From [Phialemoniopsis] sp. UDSM-2020 (Eukaryota; Ascomycota; Sordariomycetes; Thyridiales; Thyridiaceae): DNA of 64,000 bases. The notes below the pieces were generated by a model. The model saw only the letters and a program-made list of their open reading frames with translations, was not told the origin of the DNA and did not search any database. Position numbers and translations under genes: made by a program. Each line of letters opens with the position of its first letter. Position 1 is the first letter of the stretch. Below, piece after piece: positions 58,263 through 64,000 of this stretch. The stretch is taken from the NCBI GenBank assembly GCA_018873225.1, contig JAEILZ010000007.1:2914001-2978000 (forward strand), written 5' to 3'.

Positions 58263-60223
58263 TCAGCTAAAGTCGTCGTCCTCATTGGACGCCCCCTCGT
58301 GGGCTAGGCCGGTTTCGGTAGCTTCCATCGATCCGAGATATGCCACCACGTTGTCTTCGGCAAGGAGCTGGGATCTCTGTGATAGCCGCAGCGAGTCAGC
58401 AAACGTCATCTGCACCAACCGTTCGCTCTTGCGTGTCGCAGTCCACTTCGAGGACCACACACTCTTCGCGACGCACTCCATGTTCGTATGTACTCCGTAG
58501 ACTCAACCTCCGGGGCAAACCGGGGCAGGTCATGTGGGGGATAGGGGGAAAAAGGACCCCATCAACCCCCTTGTGGTCCCAAGGGCCAATGCATTGATGC
58601 GAGAAAAGAAGCAATGTCACTCACCTGCTGCTCCAGCTCCTCAAGCGCCCGCGACAAGATCCCAGCCTCAATCTCGCGCAGTAGCGCCGCCTGGCTGCGG
58701 CAAACGTCTCGTATGGATCCCGTCGCCCCATGACTCGCATCTGGGTCAACGGAAGGCGATGGAGCCTCCCCTAGACGCTCCAATCGCGACTCCAGGAGCT
58801 CCTCCACAACGGTGACCACCCGTAGCTCGAAGAGCGCGGAGAGACGGTGAGCCTTGGTGAGCTTATCGAATGACCGCACCGAATTAGTCACGTCCTCGTC
58901 CTGCCAGAAGAGCTTCAACTGTCTGTTCCCGTCCGTGTCCTGCAGCACCCGGAATTCCACCCCGTCCTCCTCGTTGACGCACATGAGATAAGCGAAGGGG
59001 CTCTCCCAGCGGAGATCCCCGTCGATAATCTCGACGCGGACAGTTGGCGCCTCCCCAAACATGTGGATCTTGGCCTTCGCCAGGGGATCGTCGTCGAACG
59101 GGTCAAGGGGAAGGGCGAGGCTACGGGATGTCGAGTCTCGGTCGATGAAGCCGTAGCTAAAGAGCATCTCCGCCGCCGATTTCCTTTCGCCGTAGCTGAT
59201 CGTAATCTCGTCGCCGGACTGGACGCTCCGTTGAGGTCGGAGGAGGAGCGTGACCTCGCCCTGAGACTTCTCCTCGTAGTAGGCGTTCGGGCTCGAGGAG
59301 TGATTCGCCATGTCGAGGCACGGCACCATGGCCTCCCCGGAGAGCGGTAGTTCCAAGCATCGGGATCGGTACCAGGCGTCCAGTAGTCGCCAATCTCTCA
59401 GCTGTGCAGCTCTAGTGTCCCACAGCCTTGCCTGCCAGCAAGGTATTTCCGAGGACGCCTCCCTAAGCCTGTCAAACTCCTGCTCCAGTACCAAAAGCTT
59501 GGCCTGAACGGCATGCTAGAGGACGGTTAGCCCAAGCCGTTGGTCCATCATATGCACGAAGCCCCATAAGACAATGATGCACAAGTGTGCAGAAGGACCG
59601 ACAGGTACAAGAGTGATACGGCCGTGACCTTGTCTCCTTACACCCATGGGGTTGCCTCAGGGGACGGGGTGATGCAGGTGTTGACCCACCTCGAGAGATG
59701 TGCCCTGGAGGAGGGCTCGTTCGTCTTCAGTCCATAGTGTAGGCAGAGGGACCTGGTCCGGGAGGAATTTGATATATTCAGTCCACGGCCCAGGTACTCC
59801 AGCTGCAGTAGCACCGGAGCGTGTACCCAGTATCAGATGCACCAGGAGGAATATGAGGATATCACCTCTCGCCGACTTGTATATCAGGTCAGTCAGTTCA
59901 TACGGTTCATAATTAATGAAATACAAGAGTTAGTAGAATGAGATGGTTGTGTTTACCTGATGACCGGCTGCATCGATGAGAAGTCTAAAGTCCCTGTCCT
60001 GTTTGGCGTATTCCTCTACAGCCGCGGCATTTAGGACGACATAGTGCGGAACCCTCAGTAGTGCCGGGATATCAAACGTCTCCTCGGTCGTGGCCAGCTC
60101 ACGCTGGGCAACCAGGCCGAACCCGCTGCCCTCGGTGTTGGCAACGTGCACGTCGAAAAACGAAACGTCGTTGAGATACGCCCATGCCGGTAGGGAATCG
60201 ATGGAGAGTTGGGGGCGCGACAT
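58263..60223 (-). CDS. SET-domain protein lysine methyltransferase (SETD3/Rkm/RLSMT-like)
   Basis: Exons 60223-59957, 59875-59690, 59515-58625 and 58475-58263 give about 518 aa. The SET core is split as in RuBisCO-LSMT-like enzymes: an early GSGFGLVAQREL (about 33-44, SAM-binding), a helical insert, then CLDMANHSSSPNAYY with Asn222-His223, and DEITISYGERKSAAEML with the catalytic-type Tyr259. A C-terminal helical substrate-binding domain follows (LFWQDEDV, LSALFELRVVTVVEELLE). Relatives methylate ribosomal proteins, elongation factors or actin; the substrate here is unknown. Three introns have reasonable signals; the last acceptor (GGAG before 58475, or CGAAG 12 bases on) is poor, so the final 60-70 residues are provisional. 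A TATA-like site lies 40 bases upstream of the ATG. Confidence 0.83.
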
Positions 60224-60751
60224 GATCTATGACTTCCGGCAGTGCAAAGGGGCGGATATGTGTATATAAGACGCAGGCTCGCGGAAGAGGGCATCTTCCT
60301 AGGAAATCGGTCAACATTATCCGGGGCCACAGCGCTGACTCTCCTAGGCATGACCGCCTAGGACCCGTCACGAAAGCCGCCATCCGGCCAGCCAATCCCC
60401 CACGTTTCGGCACCTTCGCGCCAATCCACAGCGACTCATTAGCGGCGTCAAGAGCTGTTAGCAGAGTCGCGCATCAATCCTTCAGCACCGCACCAGTGGT
60501 CAGGACAAGCACATGCAAGAGGGGCCAAAGTTTTAGCTCCGACCGCGCAAGTAATGAAAAAATTATGCCCCTCCATGGCAGAATCGGGAATGCCTCTCTA
60601 CTGATGGTGTAGACCAAAATTATACCGAACTCCAAGTCACACCCCCGGTTTACGATCTCCGGCTGGCAACGAGGATATTCTGGGGCTAGCGGTTTTCTCT
60701 CTAGATCCTCCTTGCATATACCTGTATACACGTCTCACAGGGGCTAAAGCC
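60224..60751. promoter_or_regulatory. divergent promoter region SET gene / GTPase gene
   Basis: 528 bp between two divergent start codons, including a TATATA candidate for the minus-strand gene (60263-60268). No coding content recognised. Confidence 0.45.
60263..60268 (-). promoter_or_regulatory. TATA-box candidate of the SET-domain gene
   Basis: TATATA in CTTATATACA on the minus strand, about 40 bases before the start codon at 60223. Confidence 0.35.
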
Positions 60752-62192
60752 ATGCCTCGCGATCCCCTCATCGGGCTCGTTGGCAAGCCCAGCGCGGGCA
60801 AGTCGAGCACGCTCAACTCCTTGACAGACGCCTCTTCCAAAGTCGGTTGGTATCTCACCTTGCAGAATCCAAACAGGAGGGGACCAGGCCGCTGATTGTA
60901 GCTTATATAGGAAACTTCCCGTATGATACCTCAGACATCTTCTATCTATCTATAGCGAATTTCTAATATGTTGCGACCTCCAGCTTCACAACGATTGACC
61001 CCCAGCGAGCGGTCGGATACCTCCAAATAGACTGCGCATGCGCGCGCTTCAACGTCTCGGACAGGTGTAAGCCCAACTACGGCTCCTGCGTCGAAGGCCG
61101 GCGCTCCGTCCCCATCGAGCTACTCGACGTGGCCGGGCTGGTCCCCGGCGCGCACCAGGGCAAAGGCCTGGGCAACAAGTTCCTCGACGACCTGCGGCAC
61201 GCCGACGCGCTCATCCACGTCGTCGACGTCAGCGGCACGACCGACGCCGAGGGCAAGGTCACGCGCGGCTACGACCCCTCGGTCGACATCGCGTGGCTGC
61301 GGTCCGAGATCGTGCAGTGGATCAAGGGCAACCTGATGGAGAAATGGGGCAGCATCAAGAGGAGGCACGTGGCCGTCAAGGCGACGGCCGTCGAGACGCT
61401 GCAGGGCCAGTTCTCTGGGTACGGCAGCAACTCGAGGATCGTGGCGCGGACACTGGACCGCATGGCGCTCAAGGAGCCGCTCGAGGAGTGGAGCGACGAG
61501 ACGATCGAGCGCGTCGTCAACGCCTTCACCGACGAGAAGTTCCCGACGATAATAGCGCTCAACAAGATCGACCACCCGGACGCCGACAAGAACATTGCCA
61601 AGATCGCAAAGATGCAGGACCCGAATACCATCGTCCTGTGCTCGGCCATCTCCGAGATCTTCCTGCGCAAGATGGCCAAGCAGGGCTACATCAAGTACAC
61701 AGAGGGCAGCGAATTCATCGACACGAGGGAAGACTTGATAGCCGACGGTGATCCAGACGGTGGAGGGCTGAAGGAGCTTGACGAGAAGAACAAGACCAGG
61801 ATAGAAAACCTCAAGGACATGGTGCTCTACCGATTCGGCTCGACGGGCGTGGTGCAAGTGCTGTCCAAGGCGGCAGAGCTACTGGGCCTCGTACCGGTGT
61901 TCCCCGTCCGGAATACGACCACCTTTGTCTCTGGACAGGCCGAATCCAAGGTCGTTTTTCGAGATTGCGTACTTGTCAAGAAGGGCAGCACAGTCGCAGA
62001 TGTGGCCCGGAAATGCATGGGCGATGCGCCTGTGGCTTACATAGAAGGCGTCGGAGGCATCCGCGTTTCTGAGGATGACCTCGTTGCTGTCGGCAAGAAT
62101 GATGTAAGTCATGAATACTTTTCGGCACTCTCCCAGTCACACGATTACTAAACCTCTTTCAGGTATTGTCATTCAAGATTGGTAGAGGATGA
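60752..62192 (+). CDS. Obg/YchF-related GTPase (Ygr210c-type) with TGS domain
   Basis: Four exons: 60752-60845, 60911-60920 (10 nt), 60984-62103 and 62163-62192, giving 417 aa. The G domain shows G1 GKPSAGKSS (residues 11-19, Lys17/Ser18), switch [13 protein letters not shown]3 [19 protein letters not shown], and G4 ALNKID. A helical insertion ([19 protein letters not shown]) and a C-terminal TGS domain follow, ending [16 protein letters not shown]. The [12 protein letters not shown] segment and overall length match budding yeast YGR210C (411 aa), an archaeal-like YchF relative distinct from Ola1, probably translation-linked (inference). The 10-nt micro-exon is required: without it the frame from exon 1 to exon 3 breaks and the GNFP of switch I is lost. 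All three introns are 59-65 nt with GT/AG ends. Confidence 0.9.
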
Positions 62193-63394
62193 TGACAGAT
62201 CTAGATCTCAAGTTATATCAAGGCATTTGGACATTTTAAGCGGGCATAGGAGATCGGGTCCTGGGGGCAAGGCGTTCAAATAAGGGGGTGGTCCAAGGTG
62301 CAGAGCATCTACCGAGGATTTGGTCAGGACAGCATGGAGATGCCACACCCGTGATGGCTCGGCTCCGCGATAGAGCGTAGACGATAGATATCACGCGATG
62401 ATACAGATATCGACACCATCAGCTCACTTACACGCGGTACTACGTCAGTCGTGGTTGCAAGGTAGATAGATTTGCAGAGCCGCATCGAGTCTGGGGTCGC
62501 CTGCACCAGGACAAAAGCGGCATTCCAAAGTGCGGAGCCGAGTCGGAAGTGACGGAAGCCTAGCATCAGTCAAATCACTTTCTTGCTTGACGGGCATTCG
62601 AGATCTCCGTACGAGTCCAGGCTATGCAACCAAATCACCTCACAAGAAAAGGCAGGATTCATGCGTTGAAAGGGGTATCAAGTAGTTGATTAGGTAGGTA
62701 GGAAGCTTAAGGTATCGCATCTTATCTGAGCCTGCCAGTTGGTAAAATAAACCCCTCAATTGGAACCTGGGAGCATCTTCCGCAACCGCCAATGCAAGCA
62801 ACCAGGACCAAAAGGTCGGAATCGAACCAAACACACAAAAGAAATGACCGGTCGTCCCTCTCCGCGCGAGTCGCGGAAGAAGTTAGTCGATCAGCGGGGA
62901 ATATGCCAGTTCTCAATCGTCCCGTCGCTCCCATTCAAGCCGAAAAATCCCAGCAAAGCATCGAAAAGGAAATCGATGCGCACGCAGTACCAGTGAGAAA
63001 GAAACCAAAGTAAACAAAAGCACAGCGTCGTATGCCGACCCGCAGCAGGACCCAGAAAGCTGGGCCTGTCAAATGAGCATGGGTGATAGGTAGCTCTTTT
63101 TTTTTTTTTCAGGCGGCGCAGCTCCCAGGGCACGTCATTTGCCGGGCAACCCAGCGCTCATTCCAGGCTTGGCGCCAGAATATGCGAGGGAGGGTCGCAG
63201 CCCGGAGATGCCGACCCGGCCGAACATGAACAACGTAATCGCAGACAGCGCTCTCGTCGGGAGGGGACCACAAGCAAATATCATACGAGTGATAAAATCT
63301 TGGCGGTGCCGTTCGTCAGGGAAATGCTGTCATTGCTGTCGTCGAAAAAGTCGGTGCCCTGCTGCGCGGTGTCCGGCATAATGGCGCTGGTGCT
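62193..63394. other. intergenic region between convergent genes
   Basis: 1.2 kb between GTPase (+) and PMP3 (-) stops. It contains a run of 13 T followed by CAG near 63100 but no supported gene. Confidence 0.4.
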
Positions 63395-63729
63395 TTAATA
63401 CTTCAGGATAATGTACAGGGCGTGGATGATACCGGGCAGGTAACCTGGTAGCAACGCGTCAGCAAAAATCATGTGCCAAGACAGCTAGTAAGCCAAGTGA
63501 TTTGAACAGAAAGAAAACATACCGAGGATGGTCAACAGGATGTTGATGAAGAAGTCAGCGCCACAGCCACGCTCCAGGAAGACACCCAGAGGAGGGAGGA
63601 TGATGGCAAGAATGATCTTGCAGATGTCGCTGTCAAGCACAACCAAGAGTCAGCGAAATGTGCGCTTACCAAAAAAGCGGCCGCCAGCTGAGCATGGGTT
63701 AGAAAAGCTTACCTAGCGGTGAAAGGCAT
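63395..63729 (-). CDS. PMP3: plasma membrane proteolipid 3 (Pmp3/UPF0057)
   Basis: Three exons: 63729-63713 (17 nt), 63629-63523 and 63444-63395, giving 57 aa, the usual Pmp3 size; it is too short and too split for a single-frame search. The first exon encodes MPFTA plus two bases of Ser; the second supplies DICKIILAIILPPLGVFLE and RGCGADFFINILLTIL; the third ends YLPGIIHALYIILKY. Both hydrophobic helices, the PPLGVFLERGC motif and GYLPGIIHA are the defining features of the family. Pmp3 is a small two-helix plasma membrane protein that limits cation influx and membrane hyperpolarisation under salt stress. Splice sites GTAAGC/ACAG and GTATGT/CCAG are good. Confidence 0.94.
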
Positions 63730-64000
63730 GGTGATTGATGTGTGTGAGAGTGCTCTCGGGTATTAGAATTATCGTCAGATGGCAAAGCCGGACAGGGAAA
63801 ACGAGTGCTCGAGGGTGTCGTTGGGAGACAGAGTTTTTGTATTTTGTTGTGTAGGGAGCCAAGCTGTCAATGGTAAGTGTGGGGGGAGCGACAGGAAGTG
63901 AATGTTTAAATAGGCCAGGAATGTCAGTCTGTACGATCTCACTCGCTTGATTTGTGAGAGCCAGAGGCTATTGCATAAGAGTGGGCTCAGAGGTTGTCAC
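63730..64000 (-). promoter_or_regulatory. PMP3 upstream region with TATA-like site
   Basis: 271 bp of promoter and leader for PMP3, which reads leftward. TATTTAAA on the minus strand (63905-63912) lies about 175 bases before the ATG. The region continues beyond the window. Confidence 0.4.

Overview
The window reads as nuclear DNA of a filamentous ascomycete (Pezizomycotina; Sordariomycetes is my best guess, by general resemblance only). Introns are short (about 55-270 bp) with GTAAGT/GTATGT-type donors, CTAAC/CTGAC-type branch sites and CAG/TAG acceptors. Gene content is typical of the group: the SepH/Cdc7 septation kinase, the acetate regulator FacB/Cat8, fungal-type Ten1, translin, Gpi11, Pmp3, a fungal P450 and a DHA1-type MFS transporter. 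I see no CRISPR, rRNA operon, transposon or secondary-metabolite backbone gene. Gene models below were assembled by joining open frames at splice sites that keep phase.

Layout: 0-6.2 kb has an alpha/beta hydrolase (+), a DUF218/YdcF-like protein (-), dihydrofolate/folylpolyglutamate synthase (-) and a 420-aa conserved-looking disordered protein (+). 8.1-13.1 kb is the 11-exon SepH kinase. 13.1-16.5 kb has no convincing gene except an orphan coding-like patch on the minus strand. 16.5-20.4 kb has a 133-aa three-exon protein, a two-exon Ten1 (telomere CST complex) that is easy to miss, and the ESCRT-III subunit Snf7. 22.8-31.4 kb is one enormous gene (about 2,818 aa) for an acidic Ala/Pro/Glu-rich low-complexity protein with a basic Ser/Arg/Asp/Glu tail, followed by a long pyrimidine tract. 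34.3-44.7 kb has a disordered Ser/Pro-rich protein, an MFS transporter, a SAP/HeH-like membrane protein and a P450. 45.9-54.4 kb has translin, GPI11, a tail-anchored glycerophosphodiesterase (Pgc1-like) and FacB. 58.3-63.7 kb has a SET-domain methyltransferase, a Ygr210c/Obg-like GTPase with a 10-nt micro-exon, and PMP3.

Functionally the genes are mostly unlinked housekeeping: folate metabolism, septation signalling, membrane traffic (Snf7), telomere capping (Ten1), GPI anchors and phospholipid turnover, small-RNA/tRNA-fragment biology (translin), carbon-source regulation (FacB) and membrane potential/stress (Pmp3). The MFS transporter and the P450 lie within 8 kb of one another but no biosynthetic core enzyme accompanies them.

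The most unusual items are the giant repeat-rich protein gene with its freshly amplified 36-nt repeat, the 10-nt internal exon within the GTPase switch region, the Ten1 gene split so that no single frame shows it whole, and a nested hairpin in an otherwise empty 2.3-kb interval. Family assignments come from recognising motifs by eye; no database search was run.
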